A stretch of DNA of 64,000 nucleotides from Thalassia testudinum (Eukaryota; Streptophyta; Magnoliopsida; Alismatales; Hydrocharitaceae), in assembly GCA_037157565.1 (NCBI GenBank), contig JAZHRO010000039.1, positions 43,028,001 through 43,092,000 on the forward strand, given 5' to 3'. The translations under genes were made by a program, and so were the position numbers. This document shows positions 22,701 through 30,960 of this stretch, in pieces. The first letter of the stretch is position 1; each line of letters begins with the position of its first letter. The notes under the pieces were generated by a model. The model had not been told where the DNA came from and ran no database searches. It worked only from the letters and a program-made list of their open reading frames with translations.

Positions 22701-25678
22701 TATGCAACGACTTTTGAGGTTGCGAAAAGAAATAATGACTTTCTAGGTTGCGAAAAGATTAACGGTCGATCCAAGAAGTTCCATTTTTAAAGTTATAGGA
22801 TGTAGTGCGCCTGTGGCCAAGGTTGTGTGCATCCTCCAAGTCAACATCATGGATGCACAAAACATCCACATGAAAGGCATTGGGATAAGTACGGGTGACC
22901 ACTACGTGGGGCTACTAGCACCTCATGTGTGGACACCCTTACTCCTTCCGACCACGAGAAGAATCAGGTCGTGTTCCTTGAAGAGAAGACAATGGCAACC
23001 ATCGCAATGACTAGTGAGGTTGCTAAAGAAGAAGCGACGACTTCCAAGGTTGCAAAAAGCCTCGCCGTCATTCCTCTCAAGACGAACTTGAAGCTCGAAG
23101 AAGAAGTTGAATGGTGGGGCGTCTAGCCTCACTAGTTGAAAGTACAAGTTGTCGGCCTTGCGGCCTTCGACTTAAGGGGGAGTGTTGGGATTTAGAGCAG
23201 GTCACGTGGCAACCAACAGGTTATGTGGCATGTGCCACGTGGTAGCATCTGAAGCTACATCAGAACCGATGGCAAAGGGTCCAATTGGAATAATTTTGGT
23301 ACACTAAGTTTGGTTATCTCTTATTATTAGTAAAGTTATTTTTAGGAATATGCTTGGGATTTGTTTTTAGGAGATAAGATCTTTCCAAATGAGATAAGAT
23401 TTTTCTCAATAGGATAAAATCTTTTGTTTCCTTTTTGTAGGGATATGTTCTCTCTATGAATAGAGAGCCTTCCCAACTATTCTAATTTGAGTCAATCAAA
23501 TATTTCCAACACAACTCAAGAGGACTCCTCTCCTCTCTACTCTCTCTTCTCCACGTGTGGTGGCTCTCTCTGCCTCAAACTCCATGTCACCGCAGCAGCA
23601 ATATCAGGGAATTTCCTCCCTGTTTTCAACGTGGAAACATTCTCACATTGGACTGTTTTTCCCATGACAATCAGCCTCTACGCTTCCTACGCGTGAGCCA
23701 ACTTCTACAATTACAAAATGAGGTGGGGATCACAGTTTTCTTGTAAATGCTTTGGCTTGTCCATGCATTTTGTTTGACTTTGGATACTCCCAGAAGATCA
23801 ACCAAATGGGACCCGTGATCTTATTCTTAACCACTGAATCCCATAAGAATCTTTTGCAAACAAGGGGAGAAAACTTTACAACCTTTTTAGCTCTTCCTTC
23901 AATGGAACCAAGGAATAAAAGTTTAATGGCATCGGGTTGGTAGTATCTTAAAAATGTAATTACTTGTTGGCAGCAAAATTGTGCTGTCATCAGGAAAAAG
24001 ATGTGATGGCAAAAATGCTAAAAATTGATGGGGTGAGATGCCATCACAGATTTCGACTAGCTCATACCAAATGCAAGAATATTATCTTCTAGAAGTTCAC
24101 ACGCTGTCTGCATGTAAGAAATCCTACCTTGCTATGAATTGACAAAAAATGTTTTTACCTATGTTGTTGAAACATACATGCAGTAAATATCAACAAGTTT
24201 TACTTGTTCTCATCCAGGAATAAATGCTGGCCTGTATGCCAGAGAGTTGATGGAGAACTGTGCAAGGCTTGTAGCAGACACAGAAAACTGCACCAAAAAC
24301 AAGCCTGGTGAAGTTCTTGCTCAAAGTGTTGCTGAAGCTCGTTCTCCTGGCTCTTCTACAGTACTAGTGGCATTTTTTGATGGGGAGGTAGCAGCTTTCA
24401 CTTTTTCTAATTTATCAACCCCTGTACAATTAGTTATTTGCTTTGTGTGGTCTTCCTCTAAAAAGTGAGGCACTGCTGGCAATTACAGAAGATAAAAGAG
24501 AGACATCTAAATTGGTATAGAAATAGAGAGAAGGCTACTTCATGTCTCTGTCAAAAGGCATGAGAAGTTGGATATTAAACCGTGTGGGTTATGAAAAGAC
24601 TGAAGATATCAATAGGCATGCTCGTGCTTATTTTGTTTTCAATCTGTGTTTTACCCAGCATAGAACTGAAGAGGCAAAGAATCCATGTGTAGATCTGAAT
24701 AGAGAAAAGAATCCATCTAGTGATCCCACTTGATGTGAGGAATAATTTGGTGTTGAGTTGGAAGGGCTGAACAAAATTGTAGAATGTTATTATTATTATT
24801 ATTAGAATATGATTGATGATTAATTTTTTTTAATAGAATATGATGAACCAGCAGGCTAGTCTGTTCTATTTTCATTAAATTACAGCAGCATGTTTTGATG
24901 TTCAAAATGCAAAAAGCTGTTCTTGCATGTATTCATAAACTCTGGTAGGAGACTTTTTTCGGAACTACAGTTTTCTTGTCATGTAACTATCCTTCTCCTT
25001 TCAATTGCATGCAGTCTCTCCATGTTGCTAATATTGGGGACTCCGGCTTCATCATTATCAGGGATGGCAGAGTTGTTAAAAGGTCCACTCCGATGGTTTA
25101 TGGGTTTAACTTCCCCATGCAGGTAGAGAAAGGGGATGATCCCTCAAAGTTTGTTCAGGTACATGGAACTCATATAAAAAATGGCTAGATGGGCATTTTT
25201 TTGCAGATTTTGCTACTTGGTTTTGTCAAATCTAATTTAAGCGTTGATTTTCAGTTAGTATATCTCTGTCATGTCATGGTCTACTTGATTTCAGAACTAT
25301 TCCATTGAGTTAGACAAAGGGGATGTTGTTGTAACAGCTACAGATGGGCTTTTCGACAACTTGTATGGGCAAGAGATAGCTGCCATCGTCTCCGAGTCCC
25401 TGGAATCCTATCTGAACCCTACGGTACATAGAACTTCCACCAATTATAGAAGTTTGAATTTGATATCCAAGTATGAGCGTCCATCATCTTTGTTGTATGG
25501 TGTGATGCAGGAAATGGCTGAGGTATTGGCAAAGAGGGCGCAGGAGGTGGGGAGGTCTATAGCCATCCGAAGCCCTTTCGCCGATGCGGCCCTGGCAGCT
25601 GGCTACCATGGTTTTACTGGTGGTAAGCTTGATGATGTGACGGTTGTTGTTTCCATAATCCAAAGACATGATTCTTAG
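9512..25678 (+). CDS. Protein phosphatase 2C (PPM family, BIPP2C1-like), eight coding exons
   Basis: Predicted exons: 9512-10048, 13316-13407, 20526-20595, 20844-20931, 24218-24387, 25015-25158, 25295-25423 and 25511-25678. They total 1398 nt (465 aa); every junction is GT-AG and the phases agree. The protein should be a metal-dependent Ser/Thr phosphatase of the PPM/PP2C family, in the branch that includes rice BIPP2C1. Landmarks: a hydrophobic N-terminal stretch (about residues 14-36), an acidic linker near 123-135, and a catalytic domain from about 215 to 462. The domain has GGED (Asp240), ADGVG (Asp254), [24 protein letters not shown] (Asp384) and [11 protein letters not shown] (Asp451/452), all expected metal or active-site positions. 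The domain looks complete. The start is uncertain because an upstream overlapping ATG encodes a better transit peptide. The large introns hold several transposons, yet no exon is damaged. Confidence 0.9.
10707..10740 (+). repeat. (GA)17 microsatellite
   Basis: Uninterrupted GA dinucleotide run in intron 1. Confidence 0.95.
10841..11142. mobile_element. MITE-like element (PIF/Harbinger- or hAT-like)
   Basis: About 300 bp, AT-rich and self-complementary. The left end reads GGGCTAGTTTGG and the right end CCAAATTAGGCAT; these are imperfect inverted repeats (about 10 of 13 matching). Internal GGTTAACC/GGGATAACC-type stretches pair across the element. There is no coding capacity. Boundaries and superfamily are uncertain. 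Confidence 0.45.
11593..12494. mobile_element. Non-autonomous DNA transposon with long (~80-90 bp) terminal inverted repeats, Mutator-like
   Basis: The left end (from TAGGGTTTTTACATATATG at 11593) and the reverse complement of the right end (ending AAAAACCCCTA at 12494) match over about 80 bp. Shared blocks include GTAAATTTTG, ACATATA, CTTATTTC and TATTTAC. The interior is G/purine-rich with no ORF. Long TIRs suggest a MULE-type or fold-back element. I could not confirm a 9-bp target duplication because the flanks are simple AT/T-rich. Confidence 0.6.
13316..13407 (+). CDS. PP2C exon 2
   Basis: 92 nt between CTCAG and GTATGT. It encodes an acidic peptide including [12 protein letters not shown] and ends two bases into a Lys codon that exon 3 completes. 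Confidence 0.8.
13600..14868 (+). mobile_element. Solo LTR of a copia (SIRE/Maximus-like) element
   Basis: It starts TGTAGGTGCATAAG with TTTTGATAATAACAAA shortly after. It ends ACCGCCTAAAGCACTATTCA...CTAGTGCTTTCA, the 3' LTR signature common to SIRE/Maximus-type elements. About 1269 bp with no coding region. Flanking pentamers TAAGT and TAATT agree in four of five bases, a decayed target duplication. It lies in the same orientation as the host gene. Confidence 0.75.
15845..16001 (+). repeat. 5' LTR of intronic copia element
   Basis: TGTTATGG...CCCAACT. It includes a TATATAAA-like box at about 15949 and a GAGAGGTAGGG leader shared with the right LTR. The end ...ACT departs from the canonical ...CA. 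Confidence 0.85.
16002..16013 (+). other. Primer-binding site (tRNA-iMet type)
   Basis: TGGTATCAGAGC immediately after the LTR, the copia-typical minus-strand primer site. Confidence 0.9.
16014..16776 (+). other. GC-rich copia leader without recognisable gag
   Basis: About 760 bp between the primer site and the first pol sequence. Gag and its CCHC knuckle would be expected here, but only GC-rich, Pro/Arg-coding-like low-complexity sequence is visible. Gag appears deleted or replaced. Confidence 0.5.
16777..20190 (+). pseudogene. Copia pol remnant (protease, integrase, reverse transcriptase, RNase H)
   Basis: In one frame from 16777 to about 19078: a protease-like region ([14 protein letters not shown] at about 17023), a GAG-pre-integrase region (about 17330-17500), the integrase core (LLHMDV at about 17585, [13 protein letters not shown] at about 17650, [21 protein letters not shown]) and RT ([35 protein letters not shown]). 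The frame then shifts at about 19078 and again before 19584. RNase H ([16 protein letters not shown], about 19775) and the DIFTKPL terminus (about 20158) follow. Stops interrupt integrase at several points, for example in LLHMDV*GPS. Non-functional. Confidence 0.88.
20238..20249 (+). other. Polypurine tract of intronic copia element
   Basis: CTTGAGGGGGAG abutting the right LTR; the plus-strand primer of copia elements. Confidence 0.85.
20250..20411 (+). repeat. 3' LTR of intronic copia element
   Basis: 162 bp, homologous to 15845-16001 with scattered substitutions and small indels; followed by the CCTGT duplication. Confidence 0.88.
20526..20595 (+). CDS. PP2C exon 3
   Basis: 70 nt between TTTCCAG and GTGTAC, encoding [20 protein letters not shown] and the residues PSK. 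It corresponds to the opening of the phosphatase domain. Confidence 0.88.
20844..20931 (+). CDS. PP2C exon 4 (metal-binding motifs)
   Basis: 88 nt between ACGACAG and GTAATT. It carries GGEDAYF and [10 protein letters not shown], the signature Asp residues of PP2C. It ends one base into a Gly codon. Confidence 0.93.
21371..21880 (+). repeat. 5' LTR of non-autonomous element
   Basis: Starts TATTGGGATTT (the ancestral TG is mutated, compare TGTTGGG in the right LTR) and ends CTTCTACA. It contains a TATAAATAGAGAG promoter-like box at about 21623, conserved as TATGAATAGAGAG in the right LTR. Confidence 0.82.
22048..23130 (+). pseudogene. Gag remnant with an internal tandem duplication
   Basis: A short open start ([20 protein letters not shown]) resembles the N-terminus of a copia gag. 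A segment of roughly 415-440 bp is then present twice. CTTCAAAGAAGT occurs at about 22262 and 22676, and CATCCTCCAAGTCAACATC at about 22388 and 22831. The knuckle-like motif lies inside the repeated block. Multiple stops; no intact protein. Confidence 0.6.
23183..23709 (+). repeat. 3' LTR of non-autonomous element
   Basis: TGTTGGG...CTTCTACA, homologous to 21371-21880. It carries about 17-20 extra bases near its start (AACCAACAGGTTATGTGGC) that are absent from the left copy. Confidence 0.85.
24218..24387 (+). CDS. PP2C exon 5
   Basis: 170 nt between CATCCAG and GTAGCA. It starts by completing the Gly of [15 protein letters not shown] and ends in [16 protein letters not shown], a conserved beta-strand block of the phosphatase fold. 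Confidence 0.93.
24388..25014 (+). other. PP2C intron 5
   Basis: 627 bp, GT...GCAG. It contains a short (TTA)n run at about 24785-24805; otherwise nothing recognisable. Confidence 0.85.
25015..25158 (+). CDS. PP2C exon 6
   Basis: 144 nt, phase 0 at both ends, containing [17 protein letters not shown] and [17 protein letters not shown]-type residues are conserved in PP2C. Confidence 0.93.
25295..25423 (+). CDS. PP2C exon 7
   Basis: 129 nt, phase 0. Encodes [17 protein letters not shown]; the Asp of TDG is a metal ligand. Confidence 0.94.
25511..25678 (+). CDS. PP2C exon 8 with stop codon
   Basis: 168 nt including TAG at 25676-25678. Contains [13 protein letters not shown] and [13 protein letters not shown], the C-terminal metal-binding block. 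Confidence 0.94.
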   Translation, partial: EMAEVLAKRAQEVGRSIAIRSPFADAALAAGYHGFTGGKLDDVTVVVSIIQRHDS

Positions 25679-25997
25679 TAAGTGCACACCACACTTGATC
25701 TGAGCTAAGCTAATACACACGATCATAGAAGTCTTGCTCCATAGCCTTTGTTGGTGTACACCGTGGCTGGTAATCTTTCTTTGCCCCTTCTACCCGTCGT
25801 TCTCTCTTTCTCTGTATTACTTGCCCATGCAACATTATGTGTTTCACAAGCGTGAATTCTGTCTTATCTCAAAAAAAAAAAAAGAAAAAGAAAAACAAGC
25901 GTGAATTCTGTAACTTTGTATTATGCCGAGAAATTGATGTGTAACACAACGCTCGGGTTCGGTGACAGATGGGCCTTTCTCCCCGCTTTTAAACGTG

Positions 25998-26000
<3 letters not shown>
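25679..26000 (+). other. Probable PP2C 3' UTR and downstream DNA
   Basis: Pyrimidine-rich 3' sequence with an A-rich tract at 25867-25895. The sequence CAAGCGTGAATTCTG occurs on both sides of that tract (about 25847 and 25897), a direct repeat flanking an A-run. No clear AATAAA was found. Confidence 0.45.

Positions 26001-26058
<58 letters not shown>
26001..26058. repeat. (AT)n microsatellite
   Basis: About 29 AT units without interruption. Confidence 0.95.
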
Positions 26059-26062
<4 letters not shown>

Positions 26063-26510
26063 CTGTAAGTTTTTGAAAAGATGCATGTAACTTTACCTTT
26101 TTCATATATTTGTATATATCCCTAGAAATGTGTATTTGCTTGTGTAGATGTCTTTATAAACTTTAATGACTAAATGATAATGATATTTTCATATACAAGT
26201 CATTTTATTTGTTTCTTTCACACCAATAAATCCTCTTCCTTCCCCTCCTTATCCACCTCTCCTCCTCCTTGGGTCCTCCTCTCCTCTTGCTCCTCCTTCG
26301 CCCCTGCACCCTCAAGCAAGTCTTGATGCCTCCTCTCCATCGGCCTTGCACCCTTGAGTGCTTCTTGCAACTTGCATCCTTTGCACCCTTCAGTTCCTTC
26401 TCCTCCGCCCCTCCTGCCATTGAGTTTCCCTTTGGTTCCTTCCGCTCGCCTCATCTTGCCATTGGGCTCCTCATCCTCCCCTCCAAGCAGCATCCTGGAG
26501 AGCTTGGCCT
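26059..26510. other. Intergenic, low-complexity CT-rich DNA
   Basis: Overlapping open frames on both strands are Pro/Leu-rich or Glu/Lys-rich because of the CCTCCT-type composition. I see no gene. Confidence 0.5.
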
Positions 26511-26785
26511 CGTGCGGGAGGCTGGTTAGTAGATCAGGTTCCACCCCCTCTACCTCTGATTCCTCCCCTTGTTCATTCTCGACCTCCACAAAAGTGAGCC
26601 TGCCTTTGGTAGATCAGGTGAACTCGTGCGAGAGGCTGGTTGGTAGATCAGGTTCCACCCCCTCTACCCCTCCTACCTCTGATTCCTCCCCTCGTTCATC
26701 CTTGACCTCCACAGAAGTGAGCCTGCCTTTGGTAGATCAGGTGAACTCGTGCGAGAGGCTTGTCGGTAGATCAGGAGGCTTGTTG
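26511..26785. repeat. Tandem repeat, unit about 114-123 bp, about 2.3 copies
   Basis: Units begin at CGTGCG... 26511, 26625 and 26748. Each contains AGGCTGGTTNGTAGATCAGG, CCACCCCCTCTACC and GAGCCTGCCTTTGGTAG. The second unit has 9 extra bases. The unit lengths keep an open + frame (26354-26860, 168 codons), so a small Ser/Pro-rich hypothetical protein cannot be excluded. Confidence 0.8.
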
Positions 26786-28416
26786 GGAGGCCATCTGGTT
26801 CCTTACCCACTCGCCTTCTTGCCTCTGGTTCCTTTTCCTCTCCATTCTCACCAACAATAACTTCACCAGTGATGGGTCAGAGCTCCCTCTACTTTGGCAG
26901 GTTTTGCTTCTCTTGTGGCGATGGGTTGAGCTCATCAGTGTTAGCAGGAGATGTGTGATGAGAGATGAGGTGAGGTGACGAGGGTGTTTTGGAAAAAAAA
27001 AAGAACTTTAGGGGTTTCTTTACAAAAAAAACTTTTAATTTTTAGTCTTATCTTTATATGGTCCTATTTGAGATCAATTTGATATTGGTTTCTAATTTTT
27101 GATGCGATGTAAACATATTCTACCCACGTGGTCGAAGAAACTGTCCCTTCTAGAAAATTCGCACTTCTCGTTAATCCTATCCTAATTTCTCATCGGCAAC
27201 ATTTAGGAGAGGAATTGAATCCGGCAGATAAATCAGGCATTGGCACGTCCTCCGTGTTAGTCGATAACTGACTTGTTTGGTTTGGTGTAGATCATAAATT
27301 AAGAAGCCAGCCTGATAATAACTGGACCAAGCCTGACTTATTAATTCGATTTGTCAGGCTATTATTTTATTATAAGTGTATTATGTGACATTCCGTATTG
27401 TCTTCCATTTACATGAGTCCAGAGCATGGATTGATAGTCAACTAGCTAAGTAAATAAACTCAAATGGTTGGGTTATCTGAATAAAACGTCAGCCCGATCT
27501 CTCATAAATTAGATGATTCTTATGCTTTCGATTAGAATACCGTTCAACAGTTCAAAAAGATGTTGCACGTCTTTTGTTCTTTCTACTGCTTAAATTGGTT
27601 GCGATGACCACAATGAAACGACGAATCCATTTACAGATGTGGAAGCCTCGAAATTGCTTACAGCATCCCAACCATGAGTTAATAGCCCCGTACCTAATTG
27701 ATGTTTGAACTTTACAAGCTTGTGAGCTAAGATGGAAATGAGCTTCCAATCTTAATTTTATATATCACTAGCGAATGGGCTACGTTCGACCCACATGTAC
27801 ATGAGTGGGTTTATCCGACGTGACGGCCTACCTTGCCACGGAAAACCTGGAGTAAAAAATTATGAGTGGTCTAACTTTTTTTTTTTTGTTATTTGGATGG
27901 TGTAGCTACCTAATCGAGGGAAGCATTTAAGATAGTATTTTATTCAGAGAATTTTCCAATAGATGCTGCCAAAACTCTATCAAAAGTATGCACTTTTCGT
28001 CGTGGTTTCAATATTTAATTAAACGTTATTCAAAAGTTACTTCTATAAAAGAAATTGGCATGTCATTAGTTAGCTCTGTTAAAAATAATTATTTTGAATC
28101 TAAGAGTAAGAAAATTTTAATTTCCTACGCTTATGTTGTTTACTTTACATGGTTCCTTTCATCTCCCTCCACATTCTTCCCTCCTTCCTCCACCCTTCTT
28201 CTTCACTCCACTACCCATGCATCTCTTCCTTCACAAGTGGGATGACGGAATAGCTGCGGAGATCTTTTAGAGGTTTGACATGACCATGGTGGAGGGCTTG
28301 CAGGAGCGACGGGGGGTGGGGGGGAGGTTGCTGATGGTCAAGGAGGGGAGGAGGTGGTCATGTGGTGATGGCGACGAGGGGTGGTTGGGTGGGTTAGGGA
28401 GGGGAGGGTAGTGGTG
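26786..28416. other. Intergenic region, nothing recognised
   Basis: AT-rich to 28250, then G-rich with GGTGG-type runs (28300-28416). No ORF with family features on either strand. Confidence 0.5.
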
Positions 28417-28695
28417 GAGGGTGAAATGACCTGGAGCCTGTTTGAGGTGTTTAAGATGTCTGGACTAATCATCAGTCGTCTGTTCAGACATCTAGATGAA
28501 GGGCCAGATGTCTGAAAGTGAGAAAATATTGTACGTTTCTCATGTTTTGCGCGCGACTGGTGCGCAGAGTTTCTTTCTCTCCTCCACACCCCTCACCCTT
28601 AAACCCTAATCTCCTCCTATTTAAACACCCTCTTCCCCTCACCCATGCCACTCTCCACCAGCCACCACCCCCTCTAGCTGTCATCCCTGTGCAGC

Positions 28696-28745
<50 letters not shown>

Positions 28746-30960
28746 ATGAGAGGGAGAGAGAGAGGAAGGAAGAACGTGAAGGGAGGTTCGAGGTCGCGGG
28801 AGCTCGGTGGAGCTCAAGGAGGAGTTCGCAGAAGAGAGGAGGACGTTGGTGGGGAGCTTCTTAAGCTCATGCAGTTGCTGGAGCTGTCGTTGCGTCGACT
28901 GAGGGTGGAGGCGCGAGCGGGGCGAGTTGTGCAAAGGAGTCCTGATACTGGAAGTTTTCCAGTAATAGACGTCTGAAGGGTCGACCAGACATCTGGAGAG
29001 GCATCAGGATGTTCGGAGCTAAAGACGGACGTCTGAAAGCATATATTATGCGGAGGTACGTGTTCCCTACGCTACTTTCCACCATGCATACCGTAGCGCA
29101 GGGATGTCTGGCTAAAAATAGGTCTGCGTTTTGTATACGCAGGTGCAGGACGTTGAAAAGGTGCGCGATGCACTTTTCCAGGCACTTTTGGACGTTTGAT
29201 CACATTGCTAGACGTCCGACGACACTTTCAGACGATCGGAGGCATAGTCCGATGTCTGGAACTTCCTTCAGACGGTCGCGGAGAGATCTGGACGTCTGAG
29301 GAACTCGCAGGAGATACAAGGTAAGATTTGATGTCTTTTAAGACGTCTGGGACTAGTCCCAAATGTCTGATTTTGGATAGTAACTGTGTTTTTGACCCGT
29401 TCAGGGTCCAAACGAAATCGAATTTTCACAAATGAAGTACCGCTGTTTTCCACTTGAGTTTCTCTACGTGTTCGTATTGAGTACCTACTGTTTTGAGCTC
29501 GTCTGATGTAAATTAGTCGCTGGTACAGATTACTAGCTGGTGGCATGTTTGGGGCCCGTGAAGACAACGAGATCTGCGGTGCAGACCCCCATTCCTCCCA
29601 TGATACCCGGTAGAGTGGTTTACTATAACATTAAGATTTACACAATGAAAGAGCATCTTTAGAATACTTGAATAAACCCTAGGATGAAAAATGAACTCTA
29701 GGGTAGAAACAAATGAGAATGGTTGAGCTATTCTGTTTACTTGAGATGTATGTTAAAATACGAGTTGCCTGTATGTGAATGAGAAATTGAACTGTGAAAT
29801 CACAAGTTGCATGTATATGATTGAGAATTGAATTATGAAAACACGAGCTGCCTATATATGGATGAGGAACGAATTATGAACCATGAGATCTGAATCCTGA
29901 TAAATGGAATGAATACAGTGCATGAACCCTACGGGGAATTAGGAGAACTCTTGGATATGGAAAGGATTTTCGTGTTTAGATGGGAAGTGAGTTGGCCATT
30001 GTGTACATGGTACCAAGGAGCACAGTGGTTCTTTTAGTGTAGAGCGGAGCTAGCCGCCCTTGAGTTGAGACTCGGGGTTAGGATTGACCACTCTGCACCA
30101 ACTCCTGTTGGCCTTCGTGTACGGGTACCGAGGCATGCTACTAGTGTAGGGAGGGAGCTAGCCACCCCACGAGGTCCGGGGTTAAGCTAGCCACCTTACA
30201 TCGACTTTGTTAGGCCTGCTGGGCAAACCGGGGTAGTCGGACGATGGTACGTGGACTGTGGAGGGGTGAGACCCCTGTTTGGTTCTAAGAGGGCAAGGTC
30301 ATATACTGTTTTGTGCTGTACCTTAGGCGTACCTGCTAGAGGAAACAACTGACCGCGTGTCAGTGCGGGATAGCTACCCGTGCGCTTATCACGTGTGCCG
30401 TAGTCACTATTACGTCGCGACAATGACCTCAGGGTGGTTGATTGGGTGTAGGACTATTGCGGGGGACTCCCGATCAGGAGAGCATCACGTGTACCTTTTA
30501 TTCCACGGAAAAGACTGCAATCAAGATCGTTCCCACGAGGAATAAGCAAGATCAAGAAATACTTGAATTCTTGTGAAATAAATGAACAAAAAATGCATAG
30601 ATGAGATAAATAGAAATGAGAATAAAACCTGGTTGCTTGTTTTACTTTACTTGCACATAAATAATGTAAACACCACTTTACTCAGCGTTCGCTGACTCTG
30701 TCTTTTCGTAACTCTGTTCAGGACTAGGAGTTGAGTAGTCCGAGTTTCCGGCTGCAGAGGGTGCTGGGCCCAGCCGAGCCCAGCCATAGTCGTTTCTTTC
30801 CAGCTCTTTCATTTTTCTGCTATTGTAATGAGTAATAGACATCTATTTTACTGTTCCTATTACTTTCTGCTTTCTTTCCACTATTGTTGTTGTGGTGGCA
30901 TTTACTATTTGAGACAGTTGCTCTACTTTCCTTTACCGTTTCGCTTTTCCTTCTACTTAG

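Larger units (their letters stand above)
21371..23709 (+). mobile_element. Non-autonomous (LARD/TRIM-like) LTR retrotransposon, copia-derived
   Basis: Two homologous LTRs (21371-21880, 510 bp; 23183-23709, 527 bp) enclose only 1.3 kb. A tRNA-Met-type primer site (TGGTATCAGAGT) starts at 21881. A polypurine tract CTTAAGGGGGAG precedes the right LTR. Flanks ATTAT and ATTAC are a near-perfect duplication. No protease, RT or integrase is present. The interior has a gag-like start at about 22048 and a degenerate knuckle-like segment ([16 protein letters not shown], about 22412). It must have moved with proteins supplied in trans (inference). Confidence 0.85.
20932..24217 (+). other. PP2C intron 4 (3.3 kb)
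   Basis: GTAATT...CATCCAG. It contains the non-autonomous LTR element 21371-23709. In 20932-21365 and 23715-24217 I see only ordinary AT-rich intron sequence. Confidence 0.85.

Noticed and set aside
26218..26589. Glu/Gly-rich minus-strand ORF
   Set aside because: Mirror of CT-rich low-complexity DNA; equally open on the other strand; no recognisable domain.
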